Positions 8,359-16,500 of a DNA stretch of 64,000 bases are shown here, in pieces. This DNA comes from Methylobacterium brachiatum. Lineage in GTDB: Bacteria; Pseudomonadota; Alphaproteobacteria; Rhizobiales; Beijerinckiaceae. The DNA lies in the NCBI RefSeq assembly GCF_020523825.1, contig NZ_JAJALK010000003.1, forward strand, positions 434,001 through 498,000, read 5' to 3'. The position numbers and the translations under genes were made by a program. How positions within the stretch are numbered: position 1 is the stretch's first letter; each line of letters begins with the position of its first letter. Under the pieces are notes generated by a model. It saw only the letters and a program-made list of their open reading frames with translations. It was not told the DNA's origin and did not search any database.

Positions 8359-9141
8359 ATGAGCGGCGGCGCGATGCGAATCCTGATCCTCGGCGGCACC
8401 GGCGAGGCGAGCGCCCTGGCGCGGGCCTTGGCCGGCCGGAATGAATACGCCGTGACGCTGTCGCTGGCCGGCCGCACCGCCGCGCCGAGGCCTGAGCCCG
8501 TGCCGACGCGAATCGGCGGGTTCGGCGGTGCCGAGGGGCTCGCCGCTTATCTGCGCAGCGAGCGTATCGACCGCCTGATCGATGCGACGCATCCCTTCGC
8601 GGCGACCATCTCGGGCAACGCCGCCCGCGCCGCGGAAGCGGTTGGCGTGACGCTGCTCGCGATCCGCCGTCCGGTCTGGTGCCGCGCGCCCGACGATCTC
8701 TGGACCGAGGTCGCCAGCATGCAGGAGGCGGTCACTGCCCTCGGACACGAACCCCGGCGCGTGTTCCTGACCATCGGCCGGCAGGAGGCCGGCGCCTTCG
8801 CGGCGGCGCCGCAGCACGCCTATCTGGCGCGCACGGTCGAGCCGCTGGACGGGGTGCTGCCGGTCCCACACCTCACCACCCTCGAGGCCCGCGGTCCGTT
8901 CGACGCCGAAGCCGAGGCGGAGCTGATGCGCGCCACCGGCACCGAGATCCTGGTCAGCAAGAATTCCGGCGGGGCTGCGACCTACGGCAAGATCGCCGCA
9001 GCGCGCAGCCTGGCGATTCGCGTGGTCATGCTGCGTCGCCCGGAGAAGCCCGACGTGCCGAGCGTCCCCGACGCCGCGGCTGCGCTGCGCTGGCTCGATG
9101 CCGGCGCTCATGCCGGCCCCGCGACTTTGCGCGACGTGTAG
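8359..9141 (+). CDS. cobK: Precorrin-6A reductase
   Basis: About 260 residues. RILILGGTGEASALARAL is the NADPH-binding loop, and IDATHPFAATISGNAARAAE and LVSKNSGGAATYGKIAAAR are conserved CobK/CbiJ motifs. It reduces precorrin-6A to precorrin-6B with NADPH. This is the only plus-strand gene in the cob cluster. Starts at 8344, 8359 and 8374 are all possible; 8359 has an AAGG 5 bp upstream. Its 3' end overlaps the convergent cobJ by 34 bp, and its 5' end abuts or overlaps the cobL start, so it needs its own promoter within cobL or uses read-through. Confidence 0.9.
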   Translation: MSGGAMRILILGGTGEASALARALAGRNEYAVTLSLAGRTAAPRPEPVPTRIGGFGGAEGLAAYLRSERIDRLIDATHPFAATISGNAARAAEAVGVTLLAIRRPVWCRAPDDLWTEVASMQEAVTALGHEPRRVFLTIGRQEAGAFAAAPQHAYLARTVEPLDGVLPVPHLTTLEARGPFDAEAEAELMRATGTEILVSKNSGGAATYGKIAAARSLAIRVVMLRRPEKPDVPSVPDAAAALRWLDAGAHAGPATLRDV

Positions 9142-9869
9142 ACGAAGGGCAGGCCCTCGGTCCGCGGGATCAGCCGCGTGGTCGAGGCACCGAGGATCAC
9201 CATCGTGGCCATGTCGGCCGGCACGTCGCGCGCCTCGGCGAGGGTTGAGACCCGGATCGCCTCGTCCGGCCGGCTGATCGCCCGGGCGAACATCACCGGC
9301 GTCTCCGGCGCCCGGATCCCGGCGGCGAGTTCCAGAGCCGCCCCGAGCTGCCAGGGCCGCGCGGTGGAGATCGGGTTGTAGAGCGCGATGACGAGATCGG
9401 CCCGCAGCACCGCTTCGAGCCGGGCGGTGACAACCGGCCAGGGCTTCAGGTTGTCCGAGAGCGACAGGGCGCAGAAGTCGCCGCCGAGCGGCGCCCCGAG
9501 CCGGGCCGCGGCGGCCAGCATTGCGGTGATGCCGGGCTCCACCGTGATCGCGAGGTCCCGCCAGGCGGGTTCGCCATGCTCCACCGCCTCGAACACGGCC
9601 GAGGCCATGGCGAACACGCCGGGATCGCCGCCCGACACCACCGCGACGCGCCGACCGGATGCCGCCAGCTGCAGGGCATGCCGGGCCCGGTCGACCTCCA
9701 CGCGGTTGTCGCTGGCATGTCGGATCAGGCCCGGACGCTCGGGGACGCGGGCCACATACGGGAAATACCCGACCAGATCGTCCGCGGCGTCGAGGGCCCG
9801 GCGGGCGGATTCGGTCAGCAAACCGGCATCCCCGGGGCCGAGGCCGACCACCGTGAGGCTGCCGCTCAT
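9108..9869 (-). CDS. cobJ: Precorrin-3B C17-methyltransferase
   Basis: A 253-residue tetrapyrrole methylase that methylates C17 and drives ring contraction of precorrin-3B to precorrin-4. The SAM loop LTVVGLGPGDAGLLT, VVSGGDPGVFAMASAVFEA, EPGITAMLAAAARLGAPLG and ALYNPIS are all CobJ signatures. The ATG at 9869 (MSGSL) gives a better length than the one 12 bp upstream. The vapC stop is 8 bp upstream, so cobJ is read from the same transcript as the toxin-antitoxin pair. The 3' end overlaps cobK. Confidence 0.93.
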   Translation of the reverse strand: MSGSLTVVGLGPGDAGLLTESARRALDAADDLVGYFPYVARVPERPGLIRHASDNRVEVDRARHALQLAASGRRVAVVSGGDPGVFAMASAVFEAVEHGEPAWRDLAITVEPGITAMLAAAARLGAPLGGDFCALSLSDNLKPWPVVTARLEAVLRADLVIALYNPISTARPWQLGAALELAAGIRAPETPVMFARAISRPDEAIRVSTLAEARDVPADMATMVILGASTTRLIPRTEGLPFVYTSRKVAGPA

Positions 9870-9877
9870 GCCCGGAG

Positions 9878-10294
9878 TCAACGCGCGTCTGCCTGTGCTG
9901 TCAGCAACATGGCGGCGATGCCCTGACCCGCGAGCAGCTTGACGGCCCGTCTATCGAACGACACGAAGGCCTCGCTTCCCAACCAGCGTCCTTCGAACGC
10001 GATGATACCGTCGGCGAAGTCGCCCCCAGCCTCCAGCAGAGCCAAACCTGTCTCGATCGCCGGTCGGTTGGCTACGACGTTTCCGGGCTCGATCAGGCCG
10101 CGGATCGCGGTCGCGATCTCGGCACGAGGCATCGCGTAGCGGCTTCGGAGCACCCAAGCCAACTCGCACAGCGTGTGCAGGCTGATCGCAACCTGGCTCG
10201 CACCTTCCATCACGTCCAATGCAGCACGCGCCTGGGCCTCGTCGTCATCCACGACGAGACGCAGAAGAACATTGGTGTCGGGTGTCAGCTTCAC
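9878..10294 (-). CDS. vapC: VapC-type PIN-domain toxin (endoribonuclease)
   Basis: A 138-residue PIN-domain protein. The acidic Mg-binding residues are Asp6 (PDTNVLLR), Glu44 (LCELAWVL), Asp92/Asp95 (GDFADGIIA) and Asp114 (VSFDRRA), so the active site looks intact. It starts at GTG overlapping the antitoxin stop (GTGA), the normal arrangement for a VapBC pair. Family members cleave specific RNAs such as initiator tRNA or rRNA. It lies between cobI and cobJ inside the cobalamin operon. Confidence 0.88.
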   Translation of the reverse strand: MKLTPDTNVLLRLVVDDDEAQARAALDVMEGASQVAISLHTLCELAWVLRSRYAMPRAEIATAIRGLIEPGNVVANRPAIETGLALLEAGGDFADGIIAFEGRWLGSEAFVSFDRRAVKLLAGQGIAAMLLTAQADAR

Positions 10295-10566
10295 GGCCGG
10301 TCCAGACCAGCCAGAGCGGCTGCCGCCCCCGCCTCGGCGACCGCCTCGTTGATCTCCTCGATCGAATACCGCGCGCTGTTACCCTTACCTTTGAGAATCC
10401 CGTGCACCTGCCGCCACGAGCCGTGCGGCCGGTCGGCCCTCAGCTCGGCCCGACCGTCGGGAAGCAGCTCGAGCCTGATCTTTTCGCCCGGCTGAATGCC
10501 GAGATGGTTCAGGACATCCTTTCGGAACGTGACCTGTCCTTGGTCCGTCACCGTCAACGTCGTCAT
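10291..10566 (-). CDS. vapB: AbrB/MazE-family antitoxin of the VapC toxin
   Basis: A 91-residue protein with an N-terminal swapped-hairpin AbrB DNA-binding domain (TLTVTDQGQVTFRKDVLNHL, then GEKIRLELLPDGRAEL). An acidic C-terminal tail (YSIEEINEAVAEAG) would wrap the toxin. The ATG at 10566 has a strong GGAGG site. Such antitoxins repress their own promoter, so the 73 bp between cobI and this gene may contain an operator. The pairing with vapC is clear from the 4-bp overlap. Confidence 0.87.
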   Translation of the reverse strand: MTTLTVTDQGQVTFRKDVLNHLGIQPGEKIRLELLPDGRAELRADRPHGSWRQVHGILKGKGNSARYSIEEINEAVAEAGAAAALAGLDRP

Positions 10567-10639
10567 GATGCATCCTCCAGCCTGCAAAATGTAAGGCTGC
10601 ACTGCATCACAGGCCAGGGCCGCGGGGCTCGTCCGGTGA

Positions 10640-11419
10640 TCACGGCCGCCGCCCCTCGCCGGGCAGGAGGACCATGGAGAAATAGGGCGCGTCGTCATCC
10701 GCCTTGTCGGCGAGCATCACCACGCGCTCGCCCGCCATGGTGCCGCGCTCGACATAGATCGCCCGGTCGATGAGCCCGGCGGCGGTGAGCGCCGCCCGGA
10801 CCTTCGGCAGGTGCCGGCCGAGCTTCATCAGCACGGCGGCGTCGGTACCGCGCAGGCGCTCGGTGAGCGCATCGAGTGGCAAGGTCGCCGGCAGGACCGT
10901 CAGGATGTCGTCGCCCCAGGTGATCGGCGTGCCGGCCCGGGTCCAGCAGCCGGACATGCCGGTCACGCCCGGGACCACCTCCACCGGGAAGCGGTCCTTG
11001 AGGCGCCGCCACAGGTGCATGAACGAGCCGTAGAAGAACGGGTCGCCCTCCGACAGGATCGCGACGTCACGGCCCGCACCGAGATGGTCGGCGAGCTGCC
11101 CGGCCGCGTCGTCGTAGAAGGCGGCCAGCGCCGCCACGTAATCCGGGTGCTCCGGATGGATCTCGGTGGTGTAGGGATAGGCCAGCGGCATCTCGCGCGA
11201 CGGGTCGCGCAGGATCGCGTCCGCGATGGTGCGGGCGTTGCCGCGCCGGCCGCGCTTGCAGAAATGCACCAGAACCGGCGCGCGCATCAGGATGCGCTGC
11301 GCCTTCACGGTGAGCAGCTCCGGATCACCCGGGCCCATGCCGACCCCGTAGAGGGTGCCAGTCACCGCAGCGGCGGGAATCTCCTCGATGGGCGCCTCGA
11401 CCCGCTCGAACCCGTCCAT
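10640..11419 (-). CDS. cobI: Precorrin-2 C20-methyltransferase
   Basis: A 259-residue tetrapyrrole methylase that makes precorrin-3A from precorrin-2. TLYGVGMGPGDPELLTVKA is the SAM loop, and ILSEGDPFFYGSFMHL and VEVVPGVTGMSGCWTRAG are conserved. The true start is the ATG at 11419, which shares one base with the cobH stop (TGATG); the frame is open much further upstream as a shadow of cobH. The vapBC pair follows 73 bp downstream. Confidence 0.93.
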   Translation of the reverse strand: MDGFERVEAPIEEIPAAAVTGTLYGVGMGPGDPELLTVKAQRILMRAPVLVHFCKRGRRGNARTIADAILRDPSREMPLAYPYTTEIHPEHPDYVAALAAFYDDAAGQLADHLGAGRDVAILSEGDPFFYGSFMHLWRRLKDRFPVEVVPGVTGMSGCWTRAGTPITWGDDILTVLPATLPLDALTERLRGTDAAVLMKLGRHLPKVRAALTAAGLIDRAIYVERGTMAGERVVMLADKADDDAPYFSMVLLPGEGRRP

Positions 11420-12099
11420 CACTCGACCTCGCTGGCCAGCGCGTTGACCGCCGCGGCGGTCATGGCGCTGCCGCCGCGGCGGCCGTGGACGACCACGAAG
11501 GGCACGCGGCCGTCCCGGGCCAGCGCGTCCTTGGACTCGGCCGCGCCGACGAAGCCCACCGGGATGCCGATCACCGCGGCCGGCGGCGGCACGCCGGCAT
11601 CGAGCAGTTCCAGCAGGCGGAACAGCGCCGTCGGGGCGTTGCCGACCGCCACGATGCTGCCGGGCAGATGCTCGCGCCACAGCTCCATGGCGGCGGCGGA
11701 GCGCGTGGTGCCGAGGCTCTTGGCGAGATCCGGCACCCGCGGATCGCCGAGGGTGCAGACCACCGGATTGTTGGCGGGCAGGCGTGCCCGGGTGACGCCG
11801 TCGGCGACCATGCGGACATCGCACAGGATCGGGGCCCCGGCCTGGAGCGCCGCGACACCGGCCTCGGCGAAGCCGTCCGACATCTCCACGTCGGCGGGGA
11901 GGTCGGTCATGCCGCAGGCATGGATCATCCGGACGACCACGCGCTCGGCCGCGCCCGACCAGCGCGCGAGGTCGGCCTCGGCCCGGATCATCGCGAAGGA
12001 GCGCGCGTAGATCGCAGCGCCGTCGCGGATATACTCGTAGCGAGAGGTGGCCTCCGGCTCCGAACCTGCCTGGCGCAGGGCATTCTGGCTCGCGCTCAT
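11419..12099 (-). CDS. cobH: Precorrin-8X methylmutase
   Basis: A 226-residue enzyme that shifts a methyl group from C11 to C12 of precorrin-8X, giving hydrogenobyrinic acid. The catalytic His is in VVVRMIHACGM, and ILCDVRMVADGV, VAVGNAPTALFRLLELLDAG and IGIPVGFVGAAESKDAL are family signatures. It overlaps cobG upstream by 4 bp and touches cobI downstream, so it is fully embedded in the operon. Confidence 0.94.
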   Translation of the reverse strand: MSASQNALRQAGSEPEATSRYEYIRDGAAIYARSFAMIRAEADLARWSGAAERVVVRMIHACGMTDLPADVEMSDGFAEAGVAALQAGAPILCDVRMVADGVTRARLPANNPVVCTLGDPRVPDLAKSLGTTRSAAAMELWREHLPGSIVAVGNAPTALFRLLELLDAGVPPPAAVIGIPVGFVGAAESKDALARDGRVPFVVVHGRRGGSAMTAAAVNALASEVE

Positions 12100-13526
12100 G
12101 CCGGTCTCCTGGTCCTCCCAATATCGGTCCTGGCGCGATCCGACGCGAAAGCGGCGGCGAGCCCCATTGTCTTCGCCCTTCCTAACCGCTCCAGCACCGC
12201 CTCGATAGGGAGATGCATCGCCGGCTCATCGCCAGGCGCGCCGCCGATCACGGCGCCGTAGAGGCCGTCCCGGCCGACGAGGGTGAGGTCCGCCGGGCCC
12301 GGCCGGGCGCAGCCCTTTGCGCAGCCGGAGACGTGGGCCGCGCGCCCGTCCACGGCGAACGGCCGGAACGCCTCGGCGACACTGGCGGCGTCCGCGAGCG
12401 TCGGTGTCGATCCGGAGGCGCAGGCCGGCGCACCGGTGCAGGCGGCGACGCTGCGCCGCGGATCGTCGGGAGCGACGATGAAGTCCCGGGCCAGGGCCGC
12501 CGGATCCGCCTGAGCCGCAGCTGGGAGCAGCAGCACGAAGCCGCGGGCCGGAGACAGACGGATCTCCTTCGCGCCGAGGCGGGCGGCGAGATCTACGAGG
12601 CGATCGAGGGCGTCCGCCGTGCAGCGACCGAACGGCGCATCCACGGTGAGCACTGACTGACGCGCCGCCAGCATTGTGAGGCCGGCCGGCGGGAAGAAAT
12701 GCGCAACGTCCGAAGTGAGGCCACCGTGCCCCCTCTCCCATGCGGGAGAGGGTTGGGGTGAGGGGTGCGCGCTTTCCGGAGAGGTCGCATCCCTCACCCT
12801 GTCCCTCTCCCGAACGGGAGAGGGGACTTGCGCCTGCAACGCGAGCCGAACGGCATCCTCCATCGCATCGCACGCATCGGGCGATAGATCGCGCATCCGC
12901 CGCAAGCCGCTTCGGGCAAAGGCCTTCAGCAGCGCCGCTATCGCGGCCGGCGCCTCGTTCTCGGTACAGGTGGCGAGATCGTGAAAACCCCGCTCCGCGG
13001 CGATTGCGATCCCGACCTCGCCGGGGGCACGGCAGAAGACGTAGGCATCGGCGTCCGGCATCTCCGCACCCGCGCGGCCCTCGATCACCACCAGGGTCTT
13101 AGGCGGAAGCCTGGCCACGGCGAGCCCCGCCGCCTCGATGGCGCGGGCGAGGGCCGGGACGTCGAACGTCTCGGCGGGATCATGGCCGGCGAGGGGACTG
13201 GTGAGCGTCAGGCGCTGCGGGCCGCCGTCGGCGCGCGTGTCGCCGAGGCCGGCGGCCTCCAGCAGGCGGGCGAGCGGCGCGCGGGTCGCCTCCGAGACGC
13301 CCCGGATCTGAAGGTTGGCGCGGGCGGTGAGGTCGAGATGGCCGTTGCCGAAGCGGCGCGCGCCCTCGGCCACCGCCCGGGCCTGCGGCAGGGTCAGGAT
13401 CCCCAGTGGCGGATGCACCCGGGCGAGCAGGCCGTCCCCGGTGGGCATCGGCCGGCTGAGACCGGGGCACCAGCCCCGGCGCGCCGGCGCCTCGGGAAGA
13501 ACGCGGCGATGGGCGGCGACGCTCAT
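12096..13526 (-). CDS. cobG: Precorrin-3B synthase with an in-frame palindromic-repeat insertion
   Basis: A 476-residue oxygen-dependent monooxygenase that makes precorrin-3B, the enzyme that defines the aerobic route. It has nitrite/sulfite-reductase-like ferredoxin halves: RRGWCPGL near residue 20 and LTARANLQIRG near 68 mark the first, and the Fe4S4 cysteines are in CTGAPAC and SGCAKGC in the second. Residues about 235-268, between the two repeats of the fold, are a low-complexity Pro/Ser/Glu/Arg stretch encoded by a double palindromic DNA repeat (12731-12824). The frame stays open, so the enzyme is probably functional. The ATG at 13526 overlaps the cobN stop. Confidence 0.92.
   Translation of the reverse strand: MSVAAHRRVLPEAPARRGWCPGLSRPMPTGDGLLARVHPPLGILTLPQARAVAEGARRFGNGHLDLTARANLQIRGVSEATRAPLARLLEAAGLGDTRADGGPQRLTLTSPLAGHDPAETFDVPALARAIEAAGLAVARLPPKTLVVIEGRAGAEMPDADAYVFCRAPGEVGIAIAAERGFHDLATCTENEAPAAIAALLKAFARSGLRRMRDLSPDACDAMEDAVRLALQAQVPSPVRERDRVRDATSPESAHPSPQPSPAWERGHGGLTSDVAHFFPPAGLTMLAARQSVLTVDAPFGRCTADALDRLVDLAARLGAKEIRLSPARGFVLLLPAAAQADPAALARDFIVAPDDPRRSVAACTGAPACASGSTPTLADAASVAEAFRPFAVDGRAAHVSGCAKGCARPGPADLTLVGRDGLYGAVIGGAPGDEPAMHLPIEAVLERLGRAKTMGLAAAFASDRARTDIGRTRRPA
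12731..12824. repeat. Composite palindromic repeat (two hairpins) inside cobG
   Basis: Two hairpins, CCCTCTCCC-ATGC-GGGAGAGGG (12731-12752) and CCCTCTCCCG-AA-CGGGAGAGGG (12803-12824), are joined by GGTGAGGG and CCCTCACC arms that pair with each other. The whole 94 bp is therefore a larger inverted repeat, like a BIME built from two REP units. The same arms occur in cobN and at 42923-42946. Confidence 0.85.
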
Positions 13527-16500
13527 TCGGCGGCCTCCGGCATCAGCGCGTCGGCCGGCAGCGCGTTGCGCCGGCTGTGCCACAGGCCGCGGTCGCGGGC
13601 CTCGTCGAACCGCTCCAGGATCGCCCGGGTCGCGGCAGGGTTCGCCGCGCGCAGCCGGTCGAACACGTCGGGATCGGCGATCCAGGCGGCGTAGAGCCGG
13701 TCGAAGCCGGCATCGGTGACGGCGTCGCTCGCGGCGGCGAGGACGAAGACCGCGTCGAGGCCCTGGGCCAGCTCCTGCGCGCCGCGGTAGCCGTGGCGGA
13801 GCTGGGCGGCGATCCAGCGCGGATCGGAAAGGCGCCCGCGGATCAGCCGGGCGGCATCCTCCCGGGCGGTGCGGGTCTTGGGGCGCTCCGGAACCGAGAC
13901 GTCCAGGCTGTAGAGGGCGGGGCTGGCGCCCTGGAGCGTCGCCGCGGCCGCGAAGCCGCCCATGGCATCCACCGCCGCGTCGCCGTCGAACAGGTCGCGC
14001 TCGGCCACGTCGAAGGCGTGCAGATAGGCATCCGCCGCCGCGACCCGGGCGCCGAAGGTCGCATCCGGTCCCTCGCGGTCGCCGTAGGCATGGCCGCTCG
14101 CCGCGAGATAGGCCCGGCCGAGATCGGCCCGGTCATCCCAGGCGCCGTCGAGGGCGGTGGCGGCGGTGCCGGCGCCGTATTGACCGGGGGCGGCCCCGTA
14201 GACCCGGGCGATGTCCTCGCCGCGGCGCCGGGCGGCAGCCAGGGGATTTTCGGCATCCTCCTCGTCCCGCTCGGCCACGGCGCGGGCGGCGCGATCGAGC
14301 AGGGCGAGCGTGTCCGGAAAGGTGTCGCGGAACGCGCCCGAGACGCGCACGGTCACGTCGATGCGCGGCCGGTCGAGCATGGCCAGCGGCAGCACCTCGA
14401 AGCCGGTGACCCGGGTGCTGGCATGGTCCCAGACCGGCCGCACGCCCATGAGCGACAAGGCGTGGGCCACATCCTCGCCGCCGGTGCGCAGGGTCGGGGA
14501 GGCCCAGAGATCCATGACGATCCGGGCCGGGTACTCGCCCTCGTCCTGCAGGTAGCGGGTCACCACCGAGGCGGCGGCCCGCTCGCCCAGCAGCGCGGCG
14601 GCGCGGCTCGGGATCGCCCGCGGGTCCAGCGTCGCGAGGTTGCGGCCGGTGGGCAGCACATCGGCCCGGCCGCGCGACGGCGAGCCGGCGGGGCCCGGCG
14701 GCACGAAGCGGCCGTCGAGCGCGGCGAGCAGGCCCGCCCGCTCGCCCGCGGCGCTCGCGACGACCGCGTCCGGCGCCCCGTCGCGTGCGCGTCCGAAGAC
14801 GTGCAGGCCGTCGCGGAAGGTGGTCTCGCCGAGGTCGCAGAGATGGGCGTCGAGGCGGGTCAGCGCCTCCTCCATCGGCGTGTCCGGGCCAATACCGGCG
14901 CCGTCGAGCAGCCCGGCGGCGTCCGCATCCTCCAGGATCGCGCTCGCGATCAGGCCGGCCCGGCGCGGATCGAGCACGCTGGCGGCCGAATACTCCTCCA
15001 CCAGCTCGCGCAGGCGCGCGGCCTCCGGCGGCAGGGCGTGCAGCGTCGTGTCGGGGGTGATGTGGCCGAGGGCGATCCCGCCGAGCCGGCGCTTGAGCGG
15101 CGCGGCTTCGCCCGGGTCGTCGACGATGAACGGGTAGATCACCGGCAGCCCGCCGATGCAGAGTGCCGGGACGCAGTCCGGGGACAGGGCTACCGCCTTG
15201 CCGGGGAGCCACTCGGTGGTGCCGTGCGTGCCGAGCTGCACCAGCGCGTCGAAACGCCGGCGCAGGCCGAGGTGGAAGGCCAGGTAGGCGTGGGTCGGGA
15301 CGCGATCCGGGTCGTGATAGCCGGCCTTGCGGTTGGGATCGCGGCCGCGGTCGGGCTGGAGGAAGACCGCGAGTTGCCCGCCCTCTCCCGCCAAGGCCTC
15401 GTCATTCGTCATTCGGCGCGCGAAAGATGCGACGTGCCCCCTCTCCCGTCTGGGAGAGGGGACCGGAGCTCCATGCGGCAGCGTTTGAATCTGGTGGTCC
15501 GCAGTGAGGGACTGGTGCGCGGCACGCGCTGTGACCATCCGGAACCGGAACAGGCCGCCGTGACAAGTTGGGTCGTCGGCCGGCTCGCCCCAGGCTTCCA
15601 GCAGCGCATCGCGCGACGCCGCGGGCAATCCGGAGAGCCAGGCTGCGTAATCCGCCAGCGGGACCGTGAACGCTGCCTCGCCCTCGGTGAGCGCCTGCAT
15701 CAGCGCGGCCGGCTCGGGCAATGCCCCGGTCGCATAGCCCACCGCAGCCAAGTCCGAAACAAGCGCGCGGGCGCTCTCGGGGGTGTCGAGGCCGACTGCG
15801 AAGCCGGCCCGGCCGCCGCGGGCCGGATAATCGGACAGGACGACGGCCACCCGCCGCTCGTCGCAAGGGAGGGCGGCGAGGCGGAGCCAACCTGCCGCCC
15901 GCTCGGCCAGGGCTTCGATGCCGGCGGGATAGGGGACGGCCCGGCGCTCGGCGAAGCCGGCGATTTCCGGGGCCTCTTCCTTGAACGAGATCGGGAAGCC
16001 GGAGAGCCGGCCGTCGAATTCCGGCAGGGCGACCTGCATGGCGAGGTCGGCGGCGCCGAGACCCCGGGCCGAGGCCTCCCAGGCCGCCCGGGGGGCGCCG
16101 ACCGTGAAGGCCTGGAGCACCGGGCAATCGGCGCCGTCGAGGACGAAATCGATCCCGTCCTCCCGTGCCGAGAAGGCGGTGGCGGCGATGACGAGATCCG
16201 GCTTGCGGGCCCGCACGGCCTCGGCGACGGCCCTGGCCGCCACCGGCTCCTTGAGGCTTGAGACCGCCATCGGCAGCACACCGATGCCGCGGGCGCGCAG
16301 GGAGGCGGCCAGGGCGACGAAGGGCGCGGTATCGCCGCCGAGCACCGCGGAGCGGTAGACCAGAAGCAGGGCGAGCGGGGTCGCGGTCACGCGCGGGTCC
16401 GAGAGCGGCACCGCCGTCTCGGCCGCCTCGATCGCCGTATCCAGCGCGAGCACGCCGCAGCCGGGGCACCAGGGAAAGCCCCGCGGCAGCGGCTGCGGCG

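Noticed and set aside
12731..12824. CRISPR-like repeat pair in cobG
   Set aside because: The repeats are palindromic, lie in a gene, and have no regular spacers; no cas gene is present.
13577..16261. 894-codon plus-strand frame opposite cobN
   Set aside because: It is a GC-skew shadow of cobN with Gly/Arg/Glu-rich, family-free sequence. The cobN frame carries clear motifs throughout.
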